This document shows positions 19,446 through 28,581 of a DNA stretch of 47,146 nucleotides, piece by piece. This DNA is from Limnothrix sp. RL_2_0 (GTDB lineage: Bacteria; Cyanobacteriota; Cyanobacteriia; Cyanobacteriales; MRBY01): the NCBI GenBank assembly GCA_012033055.1, contig JAAUPR010000004.1:56079-103224 (forward strand), written 5' to 3'. The notes under the pieces are model-generated. The model was not told the origin of the DNA, did not search any database, and worked only from the letters and a program-made list of their open reading frames with translations. The position numbers and the translations under genes were made by a program. Positions within the stretch are counted from its first letter, which is position 1. Every line of letters begins with the position of its first letter.

Positions 19446-20780
19446 TTAACCATCAGCGGGGGCTTTTTCCTTCGGTTTCGTAACAGCCTGCTTCTCCGGA
19501 ATGACAATTGTGCCTGTACGAAGCTTCTCATCCAACAGTTGAACCGCCTTAGAATATTGCGGATCCGCCATTGTGCCAATCTTTGTACGATCTTCTTGTA
19601 GCTCTTCACGGACGGCTTCATCAATCTCGATCACAAAATCGGGAGCAATACCTTCCTTATTAATGTCGCGTCCAGAAGGGGTGAGATATTTGGCGATCGT
19701 CACCGCCATACCAGAGTCATCCCCAAGACGACGTACAGACTGCACAAGACCTTTACCAAAGGTTTGGGTCCCCACAAGGACAGCCCGCTCATTATCTTGC
19801 AACGCACCGGAGAGAATTTCGCTGGCACTGGCAGAACCGCCATCCACTAAGACTACTAACGGTTTGTCTGTTAACGCCTTGGCTTTTGCATCTTGGCGAT
19901 CAACTTCACCTACTCGGTTAACCGTAGAGACGATGCCTCCTTCATTCAGCCACATTTGGGCAATGTCGATGCTGGCATAAAGTAAGCCGCCGGGATTGGA
20001 GCGTAAATCGAGGATATAGCCGTCTACGTTTTGCTTTTCAAAGTCGGCGATCGCCTCCCGCATTTCCCCAGTCGCTTGGCCGCTAAATTGGGTGAGGCGG
20101 ATATAGCCAATATTCCCGATGGAGTTGGCATCCACTTTCGCTTTAACTGGGTGAATTTGAATCACTTCCCGAACGATAGGAAACTCAATAATTTCAGATT
20201 CGTCGGCTTCACCACGGCGGATAGTCAGCACCACTTCAGAGCCTCGCTTACCCCGGATAAGATTAACAACATCGTTCAGCTCCATCCCTTCCGTGGGCGT
20301 TTCATCCACTGCCACAATCACGTCTTTAGCGATGATGCCAGCTTCAAAAGCAGGTGTGTCTTCGATGGGGGCAATGACCACCACTTCTTCTGTCTCTTTG
20401 TCTTTGGTAATTTGGATACCCACCCCAGTGAGTTCACCGGAGGTGTCGATTTGCATATTTTCGAAATCTTCAGGTGGCATGAAGCGCGTGTAGGGGTCTT
20501 CAAGGAGACCTAACATCTCACGGATTGCATCGTAGGCTTCTTCTTTGTTGGCGTAATCTTTTTCTAAATATTCTTTACGGACATCGCGCCAATCGTTTTG
20601 GTTAAATGTGCCGTCGACATATTCTTTATTGATGACGTACCAAACTTCATCGACAATTTCTTTCGGACTATCTTTGATGTAGGCTTTGCTCTGGGAATAA
20701 TGCAAGCCTGCCCCTGTGACCGCCACGGTTGTAAGCACCAAAGCTGTTGCGCCGAGTACAAAGGGTTTGTAGTTTGACAT
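19446..20780 (-). CDS. Carboxyl-terminal processing protease (S41 family)
   Basis: A 444-residue serine protease of the CtpA/B/C group, exported to the thylakoid lumen or periplasm; CtpA relatives mature the D1 protein of photosystem II. An N-terminal hydrophobic segment (PFVLGATALVLTTVAVTGAG) serves as signal or anchor. A PDZ domain follows (GELTGVGIQI to IRGKRGSEVVLTIRRG), then the S41 catalytic core with nucleophile Ser in GGSASASEIL and general-base Lys in FGKGLVQ. The C-terminal tail is Lys/Ala/Pro-rich. Start ATG 20780. Cyanobacteria have several Ctp paralogues, and which one this is cannot be settled by eye. Confidence 0.9.
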   Translation of the reverse strand: MSNYKPFVLGATALVLTTVAVTGAGLHYSQSKAYIKDSPKEIVDEVWYVINKEYVDGTFNQNDWRDVRKEYLEKDYANKEEAYDAIREMLGLLEDPYTRFMPPEDFENMQIDTSGELTGVGIQITKDKETEEVVVIAPIEDTPAFEAGIIAKDVIVAVDETPTEGMELNDVVNLIRGKRGSEVVLTIRRGEADESEIIEFPIVREVIQIHPVKAKVDANSIGNIGYIRLTQFSGQATGEMREAIADFEKQNVDGYILDLRSNPGGLLYASIDIAQMWLNEGGIVSTVNRVGEVDRQDAKAKALTDKPLVVLVDGGSASASEILSGALQDNERAVLVGTQTFGKGLVQSVRRLGDDSGMAVTIAKYLTPSGRDINKEGIAPDFVIEIDEAVREELQEDRTKIGTMADPQYSKAVQLLDEKLRTGTIVIPEKQAVTKPKEKAPADG

Positions 20781-21138
20781 GGACTCTAATAATTTAGTTG
20801 CGTGTGGAAGGGGAGCTGAGAAGGAAGCCTCGTCAAGAGTTACACGTTATTTCGGCGTAAATCAAGGAAGTTATTTCTATACCTATGCTAATGCAGTAAC
20901 TTCAAAATCGGGAGGGGGATCGGGGGGATGGCAACAATTCTCAGGGATTTATTCGTTTCTTTTTAGTTTTATTGGGGGCGATCGCCCAAATGGTGGTTTT
21001 CACGGTAGCTTCGACAAAGCGACTAAGATTCTTATTTTCAAAGTTATTGACAGGTTTGGCGATCGCCTAAGAAATTCAGATCTGTTAGCGCAAATAATTT
21101 GAGACGACGAATTGACAATAATTCTATTTCGCATCAGA
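20781..21138. other. Intergenic region upstream of the Ctp gene
   Basis: This 358-base stretch contains two HIP1 octamers (near 20980 and 21059) and a G-rich patch around 20910-20930. A plus-strand open frame crosses it, but its composition is low-complexity and it matches no family I know. Nothing else was recognised. Confidence 0.35.
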
Positions 21139-21354
21139 CTACCTAGCAAATAAAAGCACAGCTAAAATATCGGCCTTTTTTAAATCTTCGTAGTCTTCTA
21201 AGATTTCCGCATGGGTCATTCCTGAACTCAGAAGTTCCAGCATAAATGTAACTGGATAACGTAAGCTACGAATACAATGTTGACCGTGACAAATTTCAGA
21301 ATCTATTAATATACGTTCTAGTAAATTTATTTCTAGAATAATTTTGAGAAGCAA
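21139..21354 (-). pseudogene. DUF433-domain antitoxin-like protein, probably truncated
   Basis: A 71-residue frame matching DUF433, a small helix-turn-helix-like family often paired with a PIN-like DUF5615 toxin. The core LLERILIDSEICHGQHCIRS, RYPVTFMLELLSSGMT and ILEDYEDLKKADILAVL is clear. There is no ATG: the only start is TTG 21354, and the usual N-terminal lead-in is absent. The frame stops after LLFAR, where family members normally run on. No toxin frame follows downstream on the same strand. I read it as a decayed remnant, though a short functional form is possible. Confidence 0.65.
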
Positions 21355-21529
21355 TGATCGCCTAACAAGCTTAATAATAAAACTATTGGGATTTTACAAA
21401 GCATTTTCAAGAAAAGTTAAAGAGATCACGTTAACCTTGGGTGATAAATCAAATGTTGCTTCTGTTGTTTTTCAGTAAGATGCTCACTTGATTTTGTCGC
21501 ATTAATTTCTGCAATTACTCTTTCCATGT

Positions 21530-21772
21530 CTAACCAGATTCAGACTCGCATTCCGAACTCAAAATATTCTCGGATTCAGTAGCTAAACTCAGAGAACCGG
21601 AGAATAAACCAATTAAAGGATCATTTTCTACTTTTGATTCTGTATCCATCTGCAAGTCCATTTGAGGGTGAGGATAACGCTGTTTTAGTAGTTGAATAAA
21701 ATCAAACAGAAAAGTCTTCGCCTCATCAGACAGCTGCTCAATATCTTGATAAATTTCTTGGGTTGTAATCAT
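21530..21772 (-). CDS. VapB/DUF2281-like antitoxin, orphan, last residues lost to a stop codon
   Basis: An 80-residue protein with an N-terminal helical part (TTQEIYQDIEQLSDEAKTFL) and the C-terminal pattern DPLIGLFSGSLSLATESENIL, typical of small cyanobacterial antitoxins paired with PIN toxins. These usually end in SGWTWK or similar. Here SG is followed by TAG ACA TGG AAA GAG TAA, so a TGG to TAG change appears to have removed the last residues. No toxin gene is next to it; the space to the DUF433 remnant (21355-21529) holds nothing recognisable. Start ATG 21772. It sits 14 bases after ureC on the same strand. Confidence 0.6.
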   Translation of the reverse strand: MITTQEIYQDIEQLSDEAKTFLFDFIQLLKQRYPHPQMDLQMDTESKVENDPLIGLFSGSLSLATESENILSSECESESG

Positions 21773-21786
21773 TATTCAATGACTCC

Positions 21787-23496
21787 CTAAAAAAGAAAAT
21801 AACGTTGTGCCATAGGTAAAACCGTCGCAGGTTCACAGACGAGAAGCTCACCATCAGCACGAACTTGATAAGTTTCTGGATCTACTTCCATTTTCGGTAA
21901 ATAATCATTTAACTTTAGGTCAGTCTTACTAAGATTGCGGCAGCCGGATACAGGTAAAACGGTCTTTTGCAAGCCTAGTTTTGTGGCAATATCGCCTTCC
22001 ATCGCGGCTTGGGAAACAAAGGTAAAAGAAGTTGAATTTAACGCTTTACCAAAACTCGCAAACATCGGGCGCATATGGACGGGTTGCGGTGTCGGAATAC
22101 TGGCGTTGGGATCTCCCATTTGAGCGTAGGCGATCGCCCCCCCTTTGATCACGAGTTCAGGTTTAACACCAAAGAAAGCAGGTTTCCAGAGGCACAGATC
22201 GGCATATTTTCCTTCTTCTACTGAACCGACATAATTGGCAATACCGTGGGTAATGGCGGGATTGATCGTGTATTTGGCGACGTAGCGACGGATGCGGAAA
22301 TTATCGTTTTCGCTCGAATCTTGGGGCAATGCGCCACGCTGAACTTTCATTTTGTGGGCAGTTTGCCAAGTGCGAATCACGGTTTCACCCACCCGACCCA
22401 TGGCCTGAGAATCGGACGCAATCATGCTAAATGCGCCTAAATCATGCAAAATATCCTCTGCTGCGATGGTTTCCCGGCGAATGCGCGACTCTGCAAAAGC
22501 TACATCCTCAGGAATATTCTTATCGAGGTGATGACACACCATCAACATATCGAGGTGTTCTTCGAGGGTATTCATCGTGTAGGGACGGGTCGGATTCGTC
22601 GAAGATGGCAACACATTTGCTTCACCGCAAACCTTGATAATGTCCGGCGCATGACCGCCCCCAGCCCCCTCTGTGTGGTAGGTGTGAATGACCCGATTTT
22701 TAAATGCACCGATAGTATCTTCCACAAAACCCGCTTCGTTGAGGGTGTCCGTGTGAATCGCAACCTGCACATCAAATTCATCCGCCACACCGAGACAAGT
22801 ATCGATAGTTGCCGGAGTTGTTCCCCAGTCTTCGTGGAGCTTGAGACCCATTGCCCCTGCCCGCACTTGTTCGACCAAACCTTCCGGTTTTGCACTATTA
22901 CCTTTGCCCATAAAGCCTAAATTCATCGGGAATGACTCCGCCGCTTCAAGCATCCGGTACATATTCCATTCGCCCGGTGTGCAAGTTGTGGCATTGGTTC
23001 CAGTCGCTGGCCCCGTGCCGCCACCAATCATTGTCGTTACACCACTGGCGATCGCCGTCTCGATTTGCTGCGGACAAATAAAGTGAATATGACTGTCAAT
23101 TGCGCCCGCTGTGAGAATGTGACCCTCCCCGGCGATCGCCTCAGTTCCGGGGCCAATAATAATGTCGATGTTGTCCTGAATATCCGGGTTGCCCGCCTTG
23201 CCAATTTTGAAAATTTTGCCGTCTTTAATACCGATGTCCGCTTTGACGATGCCCCACCAATCCACAATGAGCGCATTCGTAATCACCACATCCACCGCTC
23301 CATCCGCGCGAGTTACCGCCGATTGACCCATACCATCGCGGATCACCTTACCACCACCGAATTTCACCTCATCACCGTAGGTCGTGTAATCCCGTTCCAC
23401 CTCCAGCCATAATTCCGTATCCGCTAAACGCAGGCGATCGCCAACCGTAGGGCCATAGGTTTCAGCATAGGCGCGGCGAGACATACGGTAACTCAT
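21787..23496 (-). CDS. ureC: Urease subunit alpha
   Basis: The catalytic subunit of urease, which hydrolyses urea to ammonia and CO2 in the cytosol at a dinickel centre. The 569-residue protein has the nickel-binding HIH in [14 protein letters not shown], the carbamylated lysine in GLKLHEDWG, the His pair region [10 protein letters not shown] and [15 protein letters not shown], and the flap segment [20 protein letters not shown]. The frame opens at TTG 23502, but ATG 23496 follows AAGGAG seven bases upstream and is the likely start. ureA, ureB and accessory genes are not nearby; scattered urease genes are common in cyanobacteria. Confidence 0.96.
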   Translation of the reverse strand: MSYRMSRRAYAETYGPTVGDRLRLADTELWLEVERDYTTYGDEVKFGGGKVIRDGMGQSAVTRADGAVDVVITNALIVDWWGIVKADIGIKDGKIFKIGKAGNPDIQDNIDIIIGPGTEAIAGEGHILTAGAIDSHIHFICPQQIETAIASGVTTMIGGGTGPATGTNATTCTPGEWNMYRMLEAAESFPMNLGFMGKGNSAKPEGLVEQVRAGAMGLKLHEDWGTTPATIDTCLGVADEFDVQVAIHTDTLNEAGFVEDTIGAFKNRVIHTYHTEGAGGGHAPDIIKVCGEANVLPSSTNPTRPYTMNTLEEHLDMLMVCHHLDKNIPEDVAFAESRIRRETIAAEDILHDLGAFSMIASDSQAMGRVGETVIRTWQTAHKMKVQRGALPQDSSENDNFRIRRYVAKYTINPAITHGIANYVGSVEEGKYADLCLWKPAFFGVKPELVIKGGAIAYAQMGDPNASIPTPQPVHMRPMFASFGKALNSTSFTFVSQAAMEGDIATKLGLQKTVLPVSGCRNLSKTDLKLNDYLPKMEVDPETYQVRADGELLVCEPATVLPMAQRYFLF

Positions 23497-23625
23497 GGAC
23501 AAACTCCTTCTATTTGAGGCTCAAATTCTCAATCCAGATTACCCCATCTATAATCTTCTGAACCGTAGCTGATACGACTTGTTAAACTAAAAGCGAACTC
23601 TTCTATCTCTTTGCAAAAAATCACC

Positions 23626-24210
23626 ATGGTTGCAACAGATCGAGTCCGTTGGACAGTCGATGACTTGGCACTATTACCGAGCGAAAAAACTCGCTATGAA
23701 GTTATTGCTGGAGATCTATACATGACCCATGCGCCCCACTGGAATCACCAAAAAACTTGTATGCGTATTGCTCGTTATCTTGATGAATGGTCGATGCAGT
23801 CTGGTTTAGGGGAAGTGGTCGATGGAGCTGGAGTTATTTTTAGTGAAGAGGATGCTGTAATTCCAGACGTTGTTTGGGTTAGTAAAGTGCGTCTCAAGAA
23901 ACTACTCGATGAATCGGGTCACTTAACCGGTGCTCCTGACTTAGCGATTGAAGTACTATCTGCGGGTATAGATGAAGTACTATCTGCGGGTATAGATAAC
24001 GAAAAGCGCGATCGCCAAGTGAAATTAAAGCTTTATTCAATCCAAGGCGTTCAGGAATATTGGATTGCTGATTGGCGACAAAAAAAGATTGAGGTGTATC
24101 GCCGTGATAATGCGGTGTTACGACTTAAAGAAACACTGTTTGTTCAAGATTCGATTTCCTCACCTTTATTGCCTGATTTCAACTGTGCGGTTGAAAGATT
24201 TTTTCTCTAA
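23626..24210 (+). CDS. Uma2-family (DUF820) PD-(D/E)XK protein with an internal tandem duplication
   Basis: A 194-residue Uma2-family protein, an abundant cyanobacterial group with a restriction-endonuclease-like fold and unknown role. The fold's acidic motif appears as VIPDVVWVS, then LAIEVLSAGID and a lysine in RDRQVKLKLYS, with the family ending VQEYWIAD. An exact 24-base duplication (23950-23973 and 23974-23997) repeats EVLSAGID between the catalytic Glu strand and the Lys helix, so the active-site loop is eight residues longer than usual. Start ATG 23626 is preferred over TTG 23611. It is divergent from ureC. Confidence 0.8.
   Translation: MVATDRVRWTVDDLALLPSEKTRYEVIAGDLYMTHAPHWNHQKTCMRIARYLDEWSMQSGLGEVVDGAGVIFSEEDAVIPDVVWVSKVRLKKLLDESGHLTGAPDLAIEVLSAGIDEVLSAGIDNEKRDRQVKLKLYSIQGVQEYWIADWRQKKIEVYRRDNAVLRLKETLFVQDSISSPLLPDFNCAVERFFL
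23950..23997. repeat. Exact 24-base tandem duplication inside the Uma2 gene
   Basis: The unit beginning GAAGTACTATCTGCGGGTAT and ending AGAT occurs twice back to back without mismatch. It keeps the reading frame and adds eight residues. Confidence 0.95.
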
Positions 24211-24238
24211 ATCTGGGTTTGTTTGGGGTTTAATACTT

Positions 24239-25525
24239 CTAGCCAATCACTGAGAGAGACTCAATCAAAATCGAAGGGGTAAGACAAGATCCTTGCCAAC
24301 GGCGATCGCCGCCAATTTCCGCAACATTTTTTAAGGCTTCGTAAACATTTCCCGCAATCATCGTGTCCTTCACGCGACCGACAATCTCACCATTTTTAAC
24401 TTGATAGCCCAGCTCAATATTCACCGAGAAATCTCCCGATAGATCTGCACCACCGCCCAAAATTTGATCCACCACGATGCCATTGTCCAACTGCACGATC
24501 ATTTCCTCTAGGGTTTTTTCGCCGGGAGCAACGATCATGTTAATCAGATCCGAAGTGGGGTAACGCCCTAAGCTAGGCCGAAAACCATTCCCTGTTGGGC
24601 GCATATCCAGTTCTTTGCAGACGCGGCGATCGCCATAAAACTCTTGAATATAGCCTTCCCGAATCAGGGAGAGGGAGCGGGTTGGGGTTCCCTCATCATC
24701 GAAATGACAGATATAAGGTTTTGCGGTGGGGTCTTGATAGAGATTAATTTTTGGCGAAATCACGAGCTTGTCCAGCGATTGACTCCAAGGGGATGAACTC
24801 TCCAGAATTCGTTTACCATTCAGCGCCGAAGCCACCGTTGACCAGAGCATTGAAGCCGCATTACTCGTGAACAGTACGGGCACTTTCCCCGCCGTTGCCG
24901 TCACATTCTTTTCCGCCCAAGCTAATCGCTGCAAAATTGAGGCCACAGAAGCATCGATCTGCAATTTACCTTGGGTGTATTCGCCGTCGTAAATGCCCAA
25001 AAAGTCATCACCCCGCACCCATTCTGTTTCGAGATAGTAGCTCAGGGAAATATCTTCGACCAGACAGTACAACCCTCTGGAATTGATCAGCAACGTTTTT
25101 TCTGACTCACACTCAAAGCCGCCGTGGCAAATCAGATCGGGATAGACTGCTCGTAACTGGGCGATCGCCGTTTTTCCCATCTCGATAAACGTTTCCACTG
25201 CCATCTCTTCGCCGATGGTCGGATTAATATCTGAGCGGGGATAACAAAAATCGATGCTTTCCGGTTTGTTGAGGGAACTTAGGGCGATCGCCTTATCCAC
25301 CAAAGTTTGCGGTTCCACAGCACCATAGGCCACGGCTAAACCCGGACGGTCTTTTTGCCAAATCCGGAGTGCTGTCCCCATGGATTCTGAACTTTCGAGC
25401 TGTTTTAGACGATTGGACTCGAAGGTTACTGGTCGCGAGAAAGAACTGGATTGATAAACTTCGGCCTCGTCTACGCCAGACCGGAGAGCCGTGTCGATCA
25501 ATTCTTGTGCTAGATGGTCACCCAT
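24239..25525 (-). CDS. TldD/PmbA-family protein (PmbA/TldE-like)
   Basis: A 428-residue cytosolic protein of the TldD/PmbA family. The N-terminus DEAEVYQSSSFSRPVTFESNRLKQLESSES is the family's substrate-domain opening, and the C-terminal half has the typical segments GLYCLVEDISLSYYLET, KPYICHFDDEGTPTR and GGGADLSGDFSVNIELGY. No HExxxH zinc motif is present, so it fits the non-metal TldE/PmbA subunit. It starts at ATG 25525, six bases after the TPR gene, and ends close to the convergent Uma2 gene. Together with queA and the TPR gene it forms a tight minus-strand operon. Confidence 0.85.
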   Translation of the reverse strand: MGDHLAQELIDTALRSGVDEAEVYQSSSFSRPVTFESNRLKQLESSESMGTALRIWQKDRPGLAVAYGAVEPQTLVDKAIALSSLNKPESIDFCYPRSDINPTIGEEMAVETFIEMGKTAIAQLRAVYPDLICHGGFECESEKTLLINSRGLYCLVEDISLSYYLETEWVRGDDFLGIYDGEYTQGKLQIDASVASILQRLAWAEKNVTATAGKVPVLFTSNAASMLWSTVASALNGKRILESSSPWSQSLDKLVISPKINLYQDPTAKPYICHFDDEGTPTRSLSLIREGYIQEFYGDRRVCKELDMRPTGNGFRPSLGRYPTSDLINMIVAPGEKTLEEMIVQLDNGIVVDQILGGGADLSGDFSVNIELGYQVKNGEIVGRVKDTMIAGNVYEALKNVAEIGGDRRWQGSCLTPSILIESLSVIG

Positions 25526-25531
25526 AAATCT

Positions 25532-26830
25532 TTATGTCTGCTCCGGAGTTGCAGGGGGTTCCTCTGCTGTGGGGTTAACTTGGGGTAAAACTTGTAGCCG
25601 CAGGAAACGATCTACTTCTTGGACTTTGAAATCGCGTCCTTCTTGGGCAAATAATTCGCGGGCTTGCACCAAAAAAGTTGTGGATTGGCGGGATTCCCCT
25701 AGGGCATGGTACGACACACCGATATTAAATACGGCGTCGCTAAGGCGGGGATCATAGATTAATGCTTGTTGATAGGCGGCGATCGCCCGGTCGTATTGGG
25801 TCAATTTTTGGTAAACCACACCGAGATTGTAGTGGGAATTGGCATCTTCCGGGTCGAGGTTAATGGCTTCTTGGAATGCGACTAAAGCTTTATTGAGGTT
25901 GCCGTTGGACAACTCCGCTACCCCCAACTGACGGTAGGCTGCCACATTATTGGGATTGAGGTCGATCGCCTTCCGGAAACGATCCGCTGCACGGCCATAG
26001 TTTCCCGTCTCAGCCAGAAGCAAACCGTAATGGTACTGGGCAAGGGCATTATTGGGGTCAATGTTGGCGGCTTCCCCGACAGTGTTAAGGGCTAACTCCA
26101 GTTCATTTTGCTTGAGGTACAACAAACCCAACTGGTAATGGGCAGCAGAATAATTCGGATCGATGGCGATCGCCTGCTCGAAGTTCGTCACCGCTTCCTC
26201 GGTTCTGCCCTGTTCCGCCAGAATAATGCCCAAATTGTTATAAGCCGGCACATACCGATCATCGAGGTTCAGCACGCGGACATATTGATCAATAGCTTGT
26301 TGGGAATCTCCCTGCACATCGTAGGCAAGACCCAGCTGGAAATAGGCATTCACAAATTCTGGATCTAAACGGATTGCGGTTCTAAAGGCGGTGATCGCCC
26401 CCCGCAGATCCCCTAGATCATAAGACACCAAACCAAGGTTGTAATAGGCCGCCGTGAATCTCGGATCATATTGGGTAGCGAGGCGATAGGATTCTTGAGC
26501 TTTGCCAGGCTTCTTGGCTTCTAGAAACAGTTGGCCTTGGAGGTAGTGACCCATGGGCATCCAAGGATCAAATTTCAGGGCTTGTTCGATATATTGCTGG
26601 GCTGTTCTAAATTCTCTGCGCTGGTAAAGATCCATGGCTTGCTGGAACGCTTCACCCGCTTCGAGGCTTTGGGTATAGACCCCATCAAGGTATTGTTTTT
26701 GACCTGCACTTGGTCTGATTTTTTCGGCGATCGCCCCGGACTGGAGCACCAGACTGCCACCGAGAGTCACCATCAAACCGAGGGCAATCCGTCTTTGTTT
26801 TCTTCCGAATACCACAGGCTTAGCCTCCAT
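25532..26830 (-). CDS. Secreted or membrane-anchored TPR protein
   Basis: A 432-residue protein built almost entirely of tetratricopeptide repeats. An N-terminal hydrophobic stretch (IALGLMVTLGGSLVLQSGAIA) is a likely signal peptide or anchor, so the repeats probably face the periplasm or lumen. About ten repeats follow from residue 60, each with the consensus A..YNLG......G....A...F..AI.LDP. The tail is Pro/Glu-rich. Start ATG 26830, between queA (12 bases upstream) and the PmbA-like gene (6 bases downstream), suggesting one transcript. TPR proteins are scaffolds; partner and role cannot be read here. Confidence 0.9.
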   Translation of the reverse strand: MEAKPVVFGRKQRRIALGLMVTLGGSLVLQSGAIAEKIRPSAGQKQYLDGVYTQSLEAGEAFQQAMDLYQRREFRTAQQYIEQALKFDPWMPMGHYLQGQLFLEAKKPGKAQESYRLATQYDPRFTAAYYNLGLVSYDLGDLRGAITAFRTAIRLDPEFVNAYFQLGLAYDVQGDSQQAIDQYVRVLNLDDRYVPAYNNLGIILAEQGRTEEAVTNFEQAIAIDPNYSAAHYQLGLLYLKQNELELALNTVGEAANIDPNNALAQYHYGLLLAETGNYGRAADRFRKAIDLNPNNVAAYRQLGVAELSNGNLNKALVAFQEAINLDPEDANSHYNLGVVYQKLTQYDRAIAAYQQALIYDPRLSDAVFNIGVSYHALGESRQSTTFLVQARELFAQEGRDFKVQEVDRFLRLQVLPQVNPTAEEPPATPEQT

Positions 26831-26842
26831 TCTCCTCTGTCC

Positions 26843-27925
26843 TCACATGATACCCCTAGCTTGTGGCAAGATAGCCATCGCATCACCAAATGAATAAAAT
26901 CGATACCCTGCGGCGATCGCCGTCTGATAAAGCCTCAACAATCGCTCCCGCCCAATCATCGCACTCACTAACATCAGCAAGCTGGATTTCGGTAAATGGA
27001 AGTTGGTAATCAAGCCATCGATCACCTGCCATTCATAGCCCGGATAGATAAATAAATTCGTTCTGCCCCGAAAAGGTTGCAATGTTTCTGTCGATGCTGC
27101 CGCCATTCCTTCCAGCGATCGCACCACCGTCGTGCCTACCGCAATGACCCGGCCCCCCCTCGCCTTCGTTGCCACAATCTTTTGTACCGTTTCCGCTGAC
27201 ACATCGATCCATTCGTAGTGCATATCGTGGGCCGTAATATCTTCCACTTCCACCGGCCGAAACGTTCCGACCCCCACATGGAGCGTCACAAATGCTTGTT
27301 CAATGCCCTTCTGTTCTAACTGCTCAAACAGTTCTGGCGTAAAGTGTAACCCAGCTGTTGGTGCGGCTACAGCTCCCGGAGTGTTGGCATAAATGGTTTG
27401 GTATTGATCAGGCTGCGCTTCAGAATCAGTCACATAGGGGGGGAACGGAATTTCACCAAAATCATCTAACACCGACCACAATGTTTGGCGATCGCCGAGA
27501 TCAAATTCGAGTAAACGTCCCCCAGTCTCCGGATCACGATCCACAACCGTTGCCTTGAGGGTCAACTCCAAATCATGGGGAGAAGTAAAGAGAATTTCTG
27601 ATCCCAGAGTAAAACGCTTGCCCGGTTTAACGAGAGCCAGCCATGTGTGAGCAGATTTTTCTTCTAATAAAAGAACTTCGACAGGAGCACCAGTGGTTTT
27701 ACGACCAAACAGCCGCGCCGGAATTACTTTGGTGTTATTCATGACCAACAGATCCCCCTGCTGTAACCACTCAGGCAATTGACAGAAATGTTGATGCTGA
27801 TGGGTTGTGGTCGAATCTAGTACCAGTAAACGGGACTGATCCCTTGGGGTCACAGGGGTTTGGGCGATACACTCTGGGGGCAGAACATAATCGTAACTAG
27901 AAAGGCTTTGGTCGTGGATGCTCAT
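26843..27925 (-). CDS. queA: S-adenosylmethionine:tRNA ribosyltransferase-isomerase
   Basis: It transfers and isomerises the ribose of SAM onto 7-aminomethyl-7-deazaguanine in tRNA to make epoxyqueuosine. The 360-residue protein shows the family features: [23 protein letters not shown], the conserved [40 protein letters not shown]-like ([19 protein letters not shown]), and the C-terminal [19 protein letters not shown]. Start ATG 27925. It is the first gene of an apparent operon with the TPR and PmbA-like genes. With miaA at 30.9 kb the window holds two tRNA-modification genes. Confidence 0.96.
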   Translation of the reverse strand: MSIHDQSLSSYDYVLPPECIAQTPVTPRDQSRLLVLDSTTTHQHQHFCQLPEWLQQGDLLVMNNTKVIPARLFGRKTTGAPVEVLLLEEKSAHTWLALVKPGKRFTLGSEILFTSPHDLELTLKATVVDRDPETGGRLLEFDLGDRQTLWSVLDDFGEIPFPPYVTDSEAQPDQYQTIYANTPGAVAAPTAGLHFTPELFEQLEQKGIEQAFVTLHVGVGTFRPVEVEDITAHDMHYEWIDVSAETVQKIVATKARGGRVIAVGTTVVRSLEGMAAASTETLQPFRGRTNLFIYPGYEWQVIDGLITNFHLPKSSLLMLVSAMIGRERLLRLYQTAIAAGYRFYSFGDAMAILPQARGIM

Positions 27926-28011
27926 GGCTTACTGAAACGAACGAGAGATCTCCGATATAATTAATGCACATTTCGCAGGCAATACAGCTCACTTGTATAG
28001 ACAAAACCGCG

Positions 28012-28545
28012 ATGGAATCTAGCCTACATTACCCCATATTTGGTGCAGATATTATCTGTCCCCATTGTCGCCAAACGATACAGGCTCTAACCCTAACGGA
28101 TAGTTATCTCTGCGATCGCCACGGTGCTTTTGAGGCTAATCCTGATACCGAAGAACTTGTCCATTTACAGTCAAAGCGCCACTGGAAACGCTGGGAAGAT
28201 AAATGGTATCGCCAACATACCCATCCCGATGGCATCCGTTTTGAGATCCACGAAGCCTTAGATCGCCTCTACACCGAAGGCTACCGCGCAACGAAAATCA
28301 CCATTGCCCACCGCTATCAAGCCCTTGTGAACCGATCCCTCGAACTGAAATCTATGTTGATGCACCCTTCGGAAAACCCGGATGGGGATGCCAAAAAATC
28401 GACGGTGGCCTATCTCTACGGCTTGCCTGTATCCTTCAGTGATATCGGCGATCGCCAACCAAAATGGCAAATCGTTAATTTTGAATTAGAAACCGAACCG
28501 GGAGTACCCCGCCGCTACCCATACCACTACCTCGTACGGGAATAA
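28012..28545 (+). CDS. TIGR02652-type conserved cyanobacterial protein
   Basis: A 177-residue protein of a family essentially restricted to cyanobacteria. The N-terminus has a zinc-ribbon-like CxxC (IICPHCRQTI) with a second Cys/His site (YLCDRHGAFE), followed by LVHLQSKRHWKRWEDKWYRQ and HPDGIRFEIHEALDRLY, the recognised core. No membrane segment. The frame opens at ATG 27964, but ATG 28012 (MESSLHYPIFG) matches the usual start better. It is divergent from queA by fewer than 100 bases. Function is not known to me; metal binding is inferred from the Cys pattern. Confidence 0.75.
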   Translation: MESSLHYPIFGADIICPHCRQTIQALTLTDSYLCDRHGAFEANPDTEELVHLQSKRHWKRWEDKWYRQHTHPDGIRFEIHEALDRLYTEGYRATKITIAHRYQALVNRSLELKSMLMHPSENPDGDAKKSTVAYLYGLPVSFSDIGDRQPKWQIVNFELETEPGVPRRYPYHYLVRE

Positions 28546-28581
28546 TGCGTCGTCAGATTCAGTCAATAGCTTGTTAATTTA

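Noticed and set aside
20779-21102. Plus-strand frame of 107 codons upstream of the Ctp gene
   Set aside because: It starts inside the divergent promoter region, is low-complexity (Gly/Ser-rich) and has no recognisable domain.
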